Assembly: GCF_000712295.1 (NCBI RefSeq)
Contig: NZ_JMKI01000035.1
Coordinates: 5-64,004, forward strand
Length of the DNA: 64,000 nucleotides
Direction of reading: 5' to 3'
From: Synergistes jonesii
GTDB lineage: Bacteria > Synergistota > Synergistia > Synergistales > Synergistaceae
This document shows positions 35,735 through 43,721 of this stretch, in pieces; the stretch's first letter is position 1, and each line of letters begins with the position of its first letter. Below the pieces are notes generated by a model. The model was not told where the DNA came from, did not search any database, and saw nothing but the letters and a program-made list of their open reading frames with translations. The position numbers and the translations under genes are program-made.

Positions 35735-36745
35735 CTATTTAAGTTTCTTCTTTTCCGTCATGAACTTATTGTAAAGCTCGATGGCATCTGCCGCCTTTTT
35801 ATTGCTCTCAAGCCAGTCGTTTGCTACCATTCCGGCCGCCGCGACGAGCTGATTGTGATATGTGCCGGATACATCGACCTTCGTAACGCCGTTATGGTAG
35901 CAGAAGTCATCATTCTCAGCTACTACCCTCTTGACTTCATCGCGCAGGAACTTCTCGCACTCCGCCGCTGCCGTCATAAGGGCTTTCTGCTGATCAGGAG
36001 TTAGCTTATCCCATACTTTTCTGTTGATAGTGGTGATGCTGGAAGCGGTAGAGAAGCGTATCGGCATATGGAATTTGCATACTTCGTAGAACTTACCCTC
36101 TCTGACTGATATAGACGACGTGATAGTAGAGTCTATAAGTCCGGTCGCAAGACCGGTATAGGTCTCTGCATAAGGAACATTCAGCGCCTGTGCCTTACAG
36201 GCGGCAGCAAAGAGCGCGCCGTTCCTGTCGTACGAGCGTATCTTCAGTCCTTGCATGTCCTTGATGTCAGTCACCTTCTTTTTGCTCCACAGTCCGCCAA
36301 ACGGCCACGGCGATATCAGCAACAATTTTTGATTTTTTCTGTCGAGGACTTTCTCATAGTAAGGCTTCGCGAGCTTATCGAAGAGCTCTACCTCCTGCCA
36401 ACTGTCGACCATCATCGGCAGTGTACGCAATGCCAGCACAGGCGCGTCACCAGCGACATTGGATGTGACCATTTCGGCGATGTCAAGCTGCCCGTCATTA
36501 ACGGCGTTAAGCAGTTCGGCACCCTTATATCCCAGAGAACCGCCGTATTCTACGCGCAGTGACAAATCCCCTTTAGTGAGCTCTGAGACTCGTTTTGCCA
36601 TCAACATAAGACCTCGTGTCTGATAGTTCTCTTCGTTCCAGACGGTCAGAGCCATAAGGGTGGTCTTTGCCGCCGCTGCGGTAGCGAAAAACGCTACAAG
36701 CAAAAACGTTATTAAAACAGCTGAAAATTGCTTTCGAAACATCAT
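35735..36745 (-). CDS. TRAP transporter substrate-binding protein (DctP)
   Basis: A 336-residue periplasmic binding protein with a clear signal peptide (FSAVLITFLLVAFFATAAAA, cleavage after AAA). Family motifs are GLMLMAKRVSELTKGDLSL and VEYGGSLGYKGAELLNAVNDG. MQGLKIRSYDRNGALFAAACK contains the Arg that normally clamps the substrate carboxylate. YTGLATGLIDSTITS is the usual later motif. The ligand is probably an organic acid. It heads the TRAP operon and has its own promoter. Confidence 0.92.
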   Translation of the reverse strand: MMFRKQFSAVLITFLLVAFFATAAAAKTTLMALTVWNEENYQTRGLMLMAKRVSELTKGDLSLRVEYGGSLGYKGAELLNAVNDGQLDIAEMVTSNVAGDAPVLALRTLPMMVDSWQEVELFDKLAKPYYEKVLDRKNQKLLLISPWPFGGLWSKKKVTDIKDMQGLKIRSYDRNGALFAAACKAQALNVPYAETYTGLATGLIDSTITSSISVREGKFYEVCKFHMPIRFSTASSITTINRKVWDKLTPDQQKALMTAAAECEKFLRDEVKRVVAENDDFCYHNGVTKVDVSGTYHNQLVAAAGMVANDWLESNKKAADAIELYNKFMTEKKKLK

Positions 36746-36781
36746 CTTAGTGCCTCCTTAAATCATTATTATTCTACTACT

Positions 36782-36835
36782 ATTCATCATAGATGAATTG
36801 TATGTAGAATATAGGAAACATCCCAGCGTTGTCAA
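36782..36835 (-). promoter_or_regulatory. Promoter and palindrome upstream of the TRAP operon
   Basis: TTGACA (36830-36835) and TATATT (36808-36813) are spaced by 16 bases on the minus strand. Just downstream lies the palindrome ATTCATC-ATA-GATGAAT (36782-36798). Its half-site resembles the ACTCATCA element near the ThDP-enzyme and FAD-oxidase promoters. From 36836 to 37102 no gene or clear signal is seen. Confidence 0.65.
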
Positions 36836-37102
36836 TATTAAGAAAATAAATCACAGAACATTGTGAAATACAGTTTTCCCACAACGGAACAAAACTTTCA
36901 TAGAACGCCTCTAACTACGTACTATTCTTCAGGCAAAGCAGCGCCGTCGATACATAAATAACCAAAGAGTATCTGCCAGCCAGCGTTATAGCCCGGGAAC
37001 TGAGAGCACCCGCACGAAGCCTAGTTGGCCAATGGTGATTTCTAAACACACCATAATCCTTTGTATATTGCATCTACGGCGTCTCGTAGCTCATCCGCCG
37101 CC

Positions 37103-38812
37103 CTAATAAAAGTTTTTCCCGCCGGCTTTGCGCGCCTTCTCGGCCCAGCCCGGAACTGGCGGCACGCATTTGTCCTCCGGTTCGAACGGTATTTCGAGGA
37201 ACGCGGGCCCCTTTGCGGCGAAGAGCCCCTTCAGGGCGTCGGCGACGCGGAGCGGCCCGTCTACCCTGGCCGCCGGTATGCCAAAGCCCTTCATCAGCGT
37301 CACATAGTCGAGCTCGGCGAATTGAGTCGCGAAGGGCTCATTGTTGAAAGCCATGGAATTCGAGACGCGTATCCAGCCGAAGCTGCGGTTGTTCGCGAGA
37401 ATCACCTTTACGTCGGCGCCGGTTCTCACAAGCGTCTCGTACTCGCCGGCGCAGAAGCCAAAGCTGCCGTCGCCGGTAATGTGAACGATCGTGCTTCCGG
37501 GCGACGCCTTCGCCGCTCCTATCGCAGCCGCGGTGGCGTAGCCGAGCGAGCCCTGCGCAAAGTTGCAGACGAAGCGGCGGCCCGCCTTCTTCATCTTGAT
37601 GAAGCCGGCAGGGTAGACGGCCGAGATGCCCGGGTCAACGACGAGGATAGAATCCTCCGGCATCGCCGCGGCGATCTGATCCATCACATAGAGCGGGTCG
37701 CATGGGAAGGCGGCCGAATCCTTAAGCCCCTCGGCAAGCGATTCCTCATAGGCGGCGCGCTTTGCGGCGATGGACGCCGTGTAGGCGCCGGCTCCCTTTT
37801 TATAATTACCGCTGTATTCGAGCAGCTTGGCGAGAGTCTCCTTGACGTCGCCGAGCATCAGGACCTTGGCGTCATAATTATTGCCCAGGTCGCCCTCGCC
37901 GACGTTGAGTTCAACGATCTGCGCTTTCGTATCCTTCGCCGGGACCTTCCATCCCCAGGTTCCGGCAGAATCGGTGCTGGAACCGACAAAGAAAACCACA
38001 TCCGCGTCAAGGACGAGGCCGTTGGAAAAACTGTTAGCACCGCGCGCGCCGCAGACGCCGCCCGAGAGCGGATGCGTCTCGGCGATGACGCCCTTCGCGT
38101 TTATCGTCGTGAGCACTGCAAGCTCGAATTTCTCCGCCGTGGCCCGTACCTCATCCCATGCCTGCGACGACAGGGCCCCCTGCCCGCAGATCATCACGCC
38201 GCGCTCAGCGCCTTTCAGCGCCTCGATCGCCCTTTTGACGTCGTCGGCGGCCGCCGCGCAGCGCTTGCCGGGGATATGCGCGAACTCCGGCTGCGCGAAG
38301 AGGTCGGCCGCTTCAGCGTCTTCGCCGAGAACGTCCTGCGGCAGCCTGATGTGCACTGGTCCGGGCCTCCCGCTGGTCGCAAGGCGGAACGCGCGTCTGA
38401 CGATGAAGGGGATATCCGTTGCTTTATAGACCGTCAGCGACTCCTTTACAAATGGCTTGAACATGGAGGTCTGGTCGGCGCCGGTCAGTATGTTATGTTT
38501 CTCGCCGTTGAGTGGGATGTCGCTGGTGATTGCTATCACCGGGACACACGAGCTGAACGACTCGACGATGCCGGGCAGCATATGCGGCGCGCCGACGCTC
38601 GGCCCCTCACAGACGCCCGGTTTTCCGCTGACCTTCGCATAGCCGTCGGCCATGAAGGCCGCGTTGCGCTCGTCGCGCACCATCACATGTTCAATGTCCG
38701 GGAATTTTTTCCACTCATCGTACCAGTGAAGAGTCGTCTCGCCCGGAAGGCCGAATACATATTCGACGTCATATTTTTTCAGCATTTCCAACAGAATCCT
38801 GCCGCACTTCAT
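37103..38812 (-). CDS. Acetolactate-synthase-like ThDP-dependent enzyme
   Basis: About 569 residues, ThDP enzyme of the acetolactate synthase/benzoylformate decarboxylase superfamily. The N-terminal PYR domain has VFGLPGETT and the ThDP-activating Glu in VRDERNAAFMADGYA. A central FAD/DHAP-type domain follows. The C-terminal PP domain has the GDGS...NN cofactor motif (ITGDGSFGFCAGEYE, ILANNRSFGW). The true start is the ATG at 38812 (MKCGRILLEML) after AAAGGAGG. The substrate is a 2-oxo acid, but whether the product is an acyloin or an aldehyde is unknown. No ilv neighbour argues for biosynthesis. It is divergent from the FAD-oxidase unit across an FCD regulator. Confidence 0.85.
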   Translation of the reverse strand: MKCGRILLEMLKKYDVEYVFGLPGETTLHWYDEWKKFPDIEHVMVRDERNAAFMADGYAKVSGKPGVCEGPSVGAPHMLPGIVESFSSCVPVIAITSDIPLNGEKHNILTGADQTSMFKPFVKESLTVYKATDIPFIVRRAFRLATSGRPGPVHIRLPQDVLGEDAEAADLFAQPEFAHIPGKRCAAAADDVKRAIEALKGAERGVMICGQGALSSQAWDEVRATAEKFELAVLTTINAKGVIAETHPLSGGVCGARGANSFSNGLVLDADVVFFVGSSTDSAGTWGWKVPAKDTKAQIVELNVGEGDLGNNYDAKVLMLGDVKETLAKLLEYSGNYKKGAGAYTASIAAKRAAYEESLAEGLKDSAAFPCDPLYVMDQIAAAMPEDSILVVDPGISAVYPAGFIKMKKAGRRFVCNFAQGSLGYATAAAIGAAKASPGSTIVHITGDGSFGFCAGEYETLVRTGADVKVILANNRSFGWIRVSNSMAFNNEPFATQFAELDYVTLMKGFGIPAARVDGPLRVADALKGLFAAKGPAFLEIPFEPEDKCVPPVPGWAEKARKAGGKNFY

Positions 38813-38877
38813 AAATATGCCTCCTTTTACGCCCCGGCCGCGGCCTTGGCGTATGTCTGTGCGAAAAATTTTTTCTC

Positions 38878-38901
38878 CAAAGGGCGCAGAAGCGCCCTTT
38901 G
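38878..38901 (-). promoter_or_regulatory. Hairpin in the leader of the ThDP-enzyme gene
   Basis: A perfect 10-base stem CAAAGGGCGC/GCGCCCTTTG with a 4-base loop lies between the promoter and the start codon. Without a T-tract it is unlikely to be a terminator and may stabilise the mRNA. Confidence 0.5.
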
Positions 38902-38906
38902 AATAT

Positions 38907-38956
38907 ATCACTCATCAATAATGATTAGATTATACATAGGCAGACGTTCGTGTCAA
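38907..38956 (-). promoter_or_regulatory. Promoter and operator-like site of the ThDP-enzyme gene
   Basis: TTGACA (38951-38956) and TATAAT (38929-38934) are spaced by 16 bases on the minus strand, a near-consensus promoter. Immediately downstream, ATCACTCATCAATAAT (38907-38922) is repeated in the same position relative to the FAD-oxidase promoter (40086-40104). The likely ligand is the FCD regulator encoded between them. Confidence 0.75.
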
Positions 38957-39071
38957 GCGGGAGCTTCAAATTTCTCCGCCCAATTTAAGTCGTCTGCGCC
39001 TGATATGAAATGTAAGAACTTGTGCCCTGTTCTGATTTTGGATAGATTTTGGCCATATCTGCGCCGGCGAA

Positions 39072-39785
39072 TTATTTTTTCTCTTTCAGCGTGTGCATAA
39101 GGTTGCTTATATGCCTCTTCATAGCCAGTACAGCCAGCTCGACGTCGTGCTGCTCGACGGCTTCGAAAATCTTTCTGTGTTCGTCGTTGCTGATATTGCC
39201 GGCGTGGCGCCTGATGCCTTCGAGCTTGGTCGCGTCCTCCTCTTTTTTGCGCAGAAGTTCGACGATCGCTTCAAGTATAGAGTTGTGGCTTATCTTTGCT
39301 AGATACTGGTGAAACTCGGTGTCGAGGTGCGAGACAGCTTTCCCGGCCTTCGCCATCTGCTCGTGCTTATCCACGATACGGCGTAGCTCGCCGATCTCCT
39401 CGTTGGTAGCGTTCTTGGCGGCGAGCCGAGCCACTTCGATCTCCACCGGACGTCTGGCGATGAGCAGTTCCGTTAGGTGTTCCTTATCAGATGAGCCATT
39501 GCCGCTAAAGAACTCCTGCGCCCAGTTGCCCTGCCATCTCGCAACGTCCAGATCGCGCAGCTTCTCCTCCCCCTGCGGCGATATGGAACGGCCGAGGTTG
39601 CTTTCCTTCTCGAGCAGGCCGCGATACTCCATCTCGCGCAGCAGACGCCCGACGGAAGCCTCCGCCATAAAATATCCGCGAGTTTCGAGGCGGCGCTGCA
39701 CAGACCCCGCACCGACCGCCTTCCCCTCTTCCTTCATATAGGAAAGCACCTCATATATGAGTTCGTCTTCTCTTGGAATATTCAT
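39072..39785 (-). CDS. FCD-domain transcriptional regulator with atypical winged helix
   Basis: About 237 residues. The N-terminal part (about 1-75, EDELIYEVLSYMKEEGKAVG and GRLLREMEYRGLLEKE) looks like the winged helix seen in NrpR/RNase R-type regulators and not a canonical GntR helix. The C-terminal FCD effector domain (about 100-230) has the expected metal/ligand residues (HLDTEFHQYLAKISHN, HRKIFEAVEQHD). It probably senses an organic acid or amino-acid derivative. The start at 39785 (MNIPREDE) has GGGAGT upstream. It lies between two promoters sharing an operator-like sequence. Confidence 0.82.
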   Translation of the reverse strand: MNIPREDELIYEVLSYMKEEGKAVGAGSVQRRLETRGYFMAEASVGRLLREMEYRGLLEKESNLGRSISPQGEEKLRDLDVARWQGNWAQEFFSGNGSSDKEHLTELLIARRPVEIEVARLAAKNATNEEIGELRRIVDKHEQMAKAGKAVSHLDTEFHQYLAKISHNSILEAIVELLRKKEEDATKLEGIRRHAGNISNDEHRKIFEAVEQHDVELAVLAMKRHISNLMHTLKEKK

Positions 39786-40268
39786 CCTCGACACTCCCGC
39801 GCCCATTCAATGGCGCAGCGCGCAGATGCGCGGCGCTCACAAATATATCATACACATACGCTTCAGAGCGCGCAAGACAAAAATTCGAGTACAATATTCT
39901 TCCAGCCGAGCGCCCAGGGCAGGCCCGACCTTGTCAACCGCGGGAGTTCTCGCGTTTTTTGCCGGAAATACGAGAGTACCGCGTTAATTTAGAGCACTTT
40001 TTAAAGATAATTTATATAAATTACAAATATCATAAAAAGTTATGCGAAAAGTATTGACAAATAACCTAACGAAACTTATACTTGCATCACTCATCAATAA
40101 TTAGTAGTGTTTTGCGAAATGCGTCGCGTGCAAGGCCTGCGTCGTGAACGTTACAGGGGGACGCAGGTAGGCAACATCAAGGCAATTATCGCGTATCGCA
40201 GGCATTTTGATCGAATTTTTATCTTTATCTGTTTTTTGTGCCGTGCGATCCAGAGGGAGGGGAACCAA
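39786..40268. other. Intergenic region with FAD-oxidase promoter and long leader
   Basis: No gene is seen. Besides the promoter at 40054-40104, the leader (about 180 bases) has a hairpin of CCTGCGTC (40136-40143) with GACGCAGG (40160-40167). The first half is AT-rich spacer that probably includes the regulator's promoter. Confidence 0.45.
40054..40104 (+). promoter_or_regulatory. Promoter and operator-like site of the FAD-oxidase unit
   Basis: TTGACA (40054-40059) and TATACT (40077-40082) are exactly 17 bases apart. ATCACTCATCAATAAT (40086-40101) follows at the start-site position and is identical to the element in the divergent ThDP-enzyme promoter. Binding there would block transcription. 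Confidence 0.78.
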
Positions 40269-41444
40269 GTGGAGAAATGTGCAGACGTCGTCGTGGTCGG
40301 CTCCGGAGTCATAGGTTCCGCGGTGGCTTACAACATTCTGAAGAGGGGCGCTTCCGTCCTGATGATCGAAGCAAAGACTATCGGATGCGGCGCTTCTTCG
40401 GCGTGCGACGGTTTCGTCATTCTGCAATCAAAGAGCCCGGGGCCGCACCTGACGATGGCGCTGGCATCCGAGGTGCTCTACAGGACGCTGTCCGAGGAGC
40501 TCGCCTATGACATCGGCTACCGTCACTGCGGCGGTATGGTCGTGATCGAGCGCGAAGCGGAGCTCGAGGCGATGAGGATATTTATGTCTAAGCAGAAGGA
40601 CCTTGGGCTTGACGTTTCGCTGATCGACGGCGACGAGGCGCGCAGCATCGAACCGGCGCTTGCGAAGCATATCGTCGGCGCGACGGTCAGTTCGCGCGAC
40701 GCGCAGGTCAACCCGCTGCACCTTGTCAACGGCTTCATCACCGCAGGCAAGCGCCTCGGACTGCGTATCCGCAAACAGACGAAGGCGACGGGCTTCCTTA
40801 TCGAGAATGGCGCGGTGAAGGGCGTCCGCTGCGGCGATGAGAGGCTCTACGCGGACAATGTCGTCGTCTGCAACAGCATCGGCGCGCCGGAACTTTTTTC
40901 TCAGATCGGCTACGACCTGCCGATAAAGCCGCGCCGCGGGCAACTCGCGATCACCGAACCGGTCAATCCTCTGATTCATCGTGTAATGCTTTGCGCAAGG
41001 TACATCGCGGCCAAATATCACCCGGAGCTGCTTGAGGATTCCTCCGACGAATCGGTGCGCCTCGGCGTCGGCATGGCGCTTGAGCAGACCGAGAGCGGCG
41101 GGCTGCTGATCGGGGCTACGCGCGAGTTCGTGGGCGAGAATCGTTCGACGACGATCGCCGGCATCAGGGCGGTGACGCAGCACGCGGCGAGGATAGTGCC
41201 GGCGCTGAACGAGATTCGCATCGTGCGCACGTTCGCCGGCCTGCGCCCGTATACGCCGGACGGCAGAGCCTTCATGGGCGCCGTGCCGGGGTACAGGGGC
41301 CTCTATATCGCTGCCGGCCACGAGGGCGACGGCATCGCCTACACGCCGATCACCGGAAAGAGCATCGCCGAACTGGTCGTCGACGGCAAAACGGAGGCCG
41401 ACCTGGCGCCGTTCGCGATAGACCGCAAAATAGAGAAGCATTGA
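40269..41444 (+). CDS. FAD-dependent amine/amino-acid oxidoreductase (DAO family)
   Basis: A 391-residue protein of the D-amino-acid oxidase/glycine oxidase superfamily. The N-terminal Rossmann motif ADVVVVGSGVIGSAVAYNIL binds FAD. The C-terminal RTFAGLRPYTPDGRAFMGAV and AAGHEGDGIAYTPITGKSIAEL match the family's FAD-binding end. The start is the GTG at 40269, after AGGGAGGGG; the open frame to 40107 is leader. It probably oxidises a secondary or primary amine of an amino acid. It belongs to the FCD regulon suggested by the shared operator. A similar but distinct enzyme is at 57839-58987. Confidence 0.85.
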   Translation: MEKCADVVVVGSGVIGSAVAYNILKRGASVLMIEAKTIGCGASSACDGFVILQSKSPGPHLTMALASEVLYRTLSEELAYDIGYRHCGGMVVIEREAELEAMRIFMSKQKDLGLDVSLIDGDEARSIEPALAKHIVGATVSSRDAQVNPLHLVNGFITAGKRLGLRIRKQTKATGFLIENGAVKGVRCGDERLYADNVVVCNSIGAPELFSQIGYDLPIKPRRGQLAITEPVNPLIHRVMLCARYIAAKYHPELLEDSSDESVRLGVGMALEQTESGGLLIGATREFVGENRSTTIAGIRAVTQHAARIVPALNEIRIVRTFAGLRPYTPDGRAFMGAVPGYRGLYIAAGHEGDGIAYTPITGKSIAELVVDGKTEADLAPFAIDRKIEKH

Positions 41445-41559
41445 AAGAGATGACGCACAAAAGACAGGGGGTACCAGTCCACAGTGTTGCACGTATCGTA
41501 CAAGAACTGAAACTTCTTGCCTTCTCTTGTACTACTTAATTATACGAGGAGGGATTTTT

Positions 41560-41964
41560 ATGACTAATATGCATATCTGTACAATCGCAAAAGATCAGGA
41601 CGTAATGACCGCTCTCCATGAGTACATGATGGACAAAAAATGGAAAGGAGCGGTAATTGTCGCAGGAGTCGGCTCAATCTATGACGTAATGTTGGGAAAT
41701 CCTGGCACCTACGATCTCAAAGTTTTGTGTAAGAAAAAAATTGAAGCGCCATGCGAAGTTGTTTCTTTCATCGGAGAAATAACACCGAAAGCGGAAGCCG
41801 CAAAAAGCCTGCCGAAAGAAATTATCGACACCGCCGCGTCGGACTACATAATCCATATTCATATGTCCTGCTCGCACGAGGCAGACGCCGTCGTAAATGG
41901 AGGAAGCCTGCGCGAAGCAAAGGTACTGCGCGCACTTACGGTAGTTATGCTCGAATGTGATTAA
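41560..41964 (+). CDS. PPC-domain (DUF296) protein
   Basis: A 134-residue PPC/DUF296 domain protein, the domain fused to AT-hooks in plants but free-standing in bacteria. The metal-binding His pattern is seen in IIHIHMSCSHEADAVVNGGSL, and the trimer core in GAVIVAGVGSIYDVML. The cellular role of the bacterial single-domain form is unknown. The ATG at 41560 follows GAGGAGGG. It precedes the permease at 42000 by 35 bases and is probably co-transcribed with it. Confidence 0.8.
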   Translation: MTNMHICTIAKDQDVMTALHEYMMDKKWKGAVIVAGVGSIYDVMLGNPGTYDLKVLCKKKIEAPCEVVSFIGEITPKAEAAKSLPKEIIDTAASDYIIHIHMSCSHEADAVVNGGSLREAKVLRALTVVMLECD

Positions 41965-41999
41965 CCCCCATTTGACAAAATCCATAAAGGAGATAAACA

Positions 42000-43352
42000 A
42001 TGATAATAGTTATCGTGCCAATTTGTTTGCTTATATTTCTTATTCTCTGCAAAAAACTGCCTCTTGTCAGAGGAAATGTAATGTGGTGTCTGATGATAGC
42101 GGGATTCGTCGCGCTTCTTATGGGGAAAGTCTACAATCCCGTGGAGTGGATAAAAGCGTGGATACTCGGCCTTGACAAGCTCGCATGGATTATTGCACTC
42201 GGCCTTTTCGGCAGTATCTACGCCGAGACACAGACAGAGCTAAAAACTCTTGACTCCGTCTTGACGCTTCTTAGAAGCATGTTCGGAAAATCGCCGAAAG
42301 GCATTGTCGTCGCAACTGTAATCGCTCTCGGAATAGCCGGCTCCCTGCTCGGCGACGCGGTCGCAAGCGCGACGGTTATCGGCATCTTGGTCATCAAATC
42401 TCTTGAAGACTTGAAAATCGAGCCGGAAGGCATCGTCGCGATCATCACATCGGGCGCCATGCTCGGCTCGATAATGCCGCCCATCACGCAGGCAATATTC
42501 CTTTCATCTTCGCTTGTCGGCGTCGACGTTAATGTTCCTTGCAACTACACCTACATTACAATAAGCATCGGTATCATTTTAGTTACATTCTACCTCTGCG
42601 CCCGTTTTGTCAAAATCAAAGAACTACCGGAAAACATGATACCGAAAGGCTCGCTGTCAGACATGATGAAGGGCAAATGGCTTTCCTTCATTCCACTTCT
42701 TGCGCTCATTCTCATGGTCATAGTGAATACCGTTTGGAGAATCAACGTCGTCAACCTCATTGCAGGCCCGCTTGTAAAATTTCTGAGCGGCATCACGATT
42801 ATAAAAGGTATTGCGAACTACATCGTAACATTCCTCATATCCGCAACGATTATCTCATTCGCATATAAGAGTGTGAGACAAAACGGCGGTCATATAATCA
42901 AAAGAGGCATTTTGAACGCAGTCCCAGGACTCAGAGTTTTCATGGGGTCCGCGCTGCTCCTTGGATCATTCTACACAGCGGGACAAATTGACGCAGTTAA
43001 TGAATTTGCAACAAAGCTTTCGCCTGATGCGCTGAAAATAGGGGGTTCTCTCGCAATGATCGTCGTTGCTACGCTTACCGGCTCACAGTCGACGGCACAG
43101 AACACAATTTTCTCGTGGCTTGCACCCGCGTTAGTAAACATTGGGCTCGCGCCTGAAAAAGTTGCGGTCGCAGCCGCTCACATTGCATCAGGCGCGCAGG
43201 GTTTCCCTCCTACCAGCATCACAGCGCTTGTCGTCTGCGCGCTCGTCGGCGGCATACTCAACAAAAAAGTCGACCCGATTAAGAGCATGATGGGCTACTT
43301 CCCTCTCAGCCTATACATGGTGCTTGTCGGAATGCTTTTCCTCTACATATAG
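42000..43352 (+). CDS. DctM-like/ion-transporter-superfamily permease
   Basis: A 450-residue membrane protein with about 11-12 helices. Two hairpin-like motifs (GDAVASATVIGILVIKSLE...GAMLGSIMPPITQAIFL and LTGSQSTAQNTIFSW...ASGAQGFPPTSITALVV) recall the re-entrant repeats of TRAP large permeases and related carriers, but no binding protein or DctQ is next to it. Probably a secondary carrier of organic anions. The exact family is unsure. GGAGAT lies upstream of the ATG. Confidence 0.7.
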   Translation: MIIVIVPICLLIFLILCKKLPLVRGNVMWCLMIAGFVALLMGKVYNPVEWIKAWILGLDKLAWIIALGLFGSIYAETQTELKTLDSVLTLLRSMFGKSPKGIVVATVIALGIAGSLLGDAVASATVIGILVIKSLEDLKIEPEGIVAIITSGAMLGSIMPPITQAIFLSSSLVGVDVNVPCNYTYITISIGIILVTFYLCARFVKIKELPENMIPKGSLSDMMKGKWLSFIPLLALILMVIVNTVWRINVVNLIAGPLVKFLSGITIIKGIANYIVTFLISATIISFAYKSVRQNGGHIIKRGILNAVPGLRVFMGSALLLGSFYTAGQIDAVNEFATKLSPDALKIGGSLAMIVVATLTGSQSTAQNTIFSWLAPALVNIGLAPEKVAVAAAHIASGAQGFPPTSITALVVCALVGGILNKKVDPIKSMMGYFPLSLYMVLVGMLFLYI

Positions 43353-43368
43353 CTAAGGGACAACCGCA

Positions 43369-43434
43369 ATGAAACTGATTGGGAGCCCCCGATCCTGGGT
43401 TACAGCCGCGGTCGGGAAGTTGCGTCCTCCTTCG
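43369..43434 (+). pseudogene. 5' remnant of a 2Fe-2S dehydrogenase subunit gene
   Basis: The first 66-70 bases match 55597-55666, the start of the gamma-like subunit of the large dehydrogenase operon (ATGAAACTGAT, CGATCCTGG, CGGTCGGGAAGTTGC shared; about 80% identity), then break off at CCTTCGA and continue directly into sequence of the fourth gene of that operon. The result is a 26-codon frame. The scar is best explained by an internal deletion of a duplicated operon. Confidence 0.75.
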
Positions 43435-43684
43435 AAGGTGGTGTGCTGAAATGGCGAAAGCAAACGTGATATGCCGCTGCGAAGAAATAGAGATAGACAC
43501 TATACGCGAGTGGATAGCGCGCGGCTATGACACATTCGACGAGCTCAAGAGAGAGCTTCGCGTCGGCATGGGCCCCTGTCAGGGACGCGGCTGCCGCGAC
43601 ATCATACTGCGCGAGATAGCTAAGGCGACCGGCAAACCCGTCGCCGAACTGTCCCCTGGGACGATGAGACCACCAGTTAAACCA
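43435..43684 (+). repeat. 250-base perfect repeat (copy 1)
   Basis: Identical base for base with 57542-57791, covering the ribosome binding site and 78 codons of the BFD-type subunit gene. The flanks diverge sharply at both ends. Perfect identity implies a recent duplication or gene conversion. Confidence 0.9.
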
Positions 43685-43708
43685 GTGAAAATAAAACTCT
43701 TGGCGTAG
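43451..43708 (+). CDS. BFD-type (2Fe-2S) protein, duplicated copy
   Basis: An 85-residue protein with the bacterioferritin-ferredoxin-like [2Fe-2S] motif (CRCEEIEIDT, then MGPCQGRGCRD). The first 78 codons are identical to the gene at 57558, but the C-terminus differs (KIKLLA). In the family, this domain passes electrons within multi-subunit amino-acid dehydrogenases. Here the partner genes are deleted, so it is an orphan that may still be made. It lies 14 bases upstream of the racemase-like gene. Confidence 0.75.
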   Translation: MAKANVICRCEEIEIDTIREWIARGYDTFDELKRELRVGMGPCQGRGCRDIILREIAKATGKPVAELSPGTMRPPVKPVKIKLLA

Positions 43709-43721
43709 GCGGATGACAGCT

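Noticed and set aside
37061-38902. A 613-codon open frame on the plus strand
   Set aside because: It is the antisense of the ThDP-enzyme gene, Arg-rich with no family motif. High GC in third positions makes such long antisense frames common here.
40107-40268. N-terminal extension of the FAD oxidase (MFCEMRRVQG...)
   Set aside because: The FAD-binding motif should be close to the N-terminus, and a GTG with a strong ribosome binding site is at 40269.
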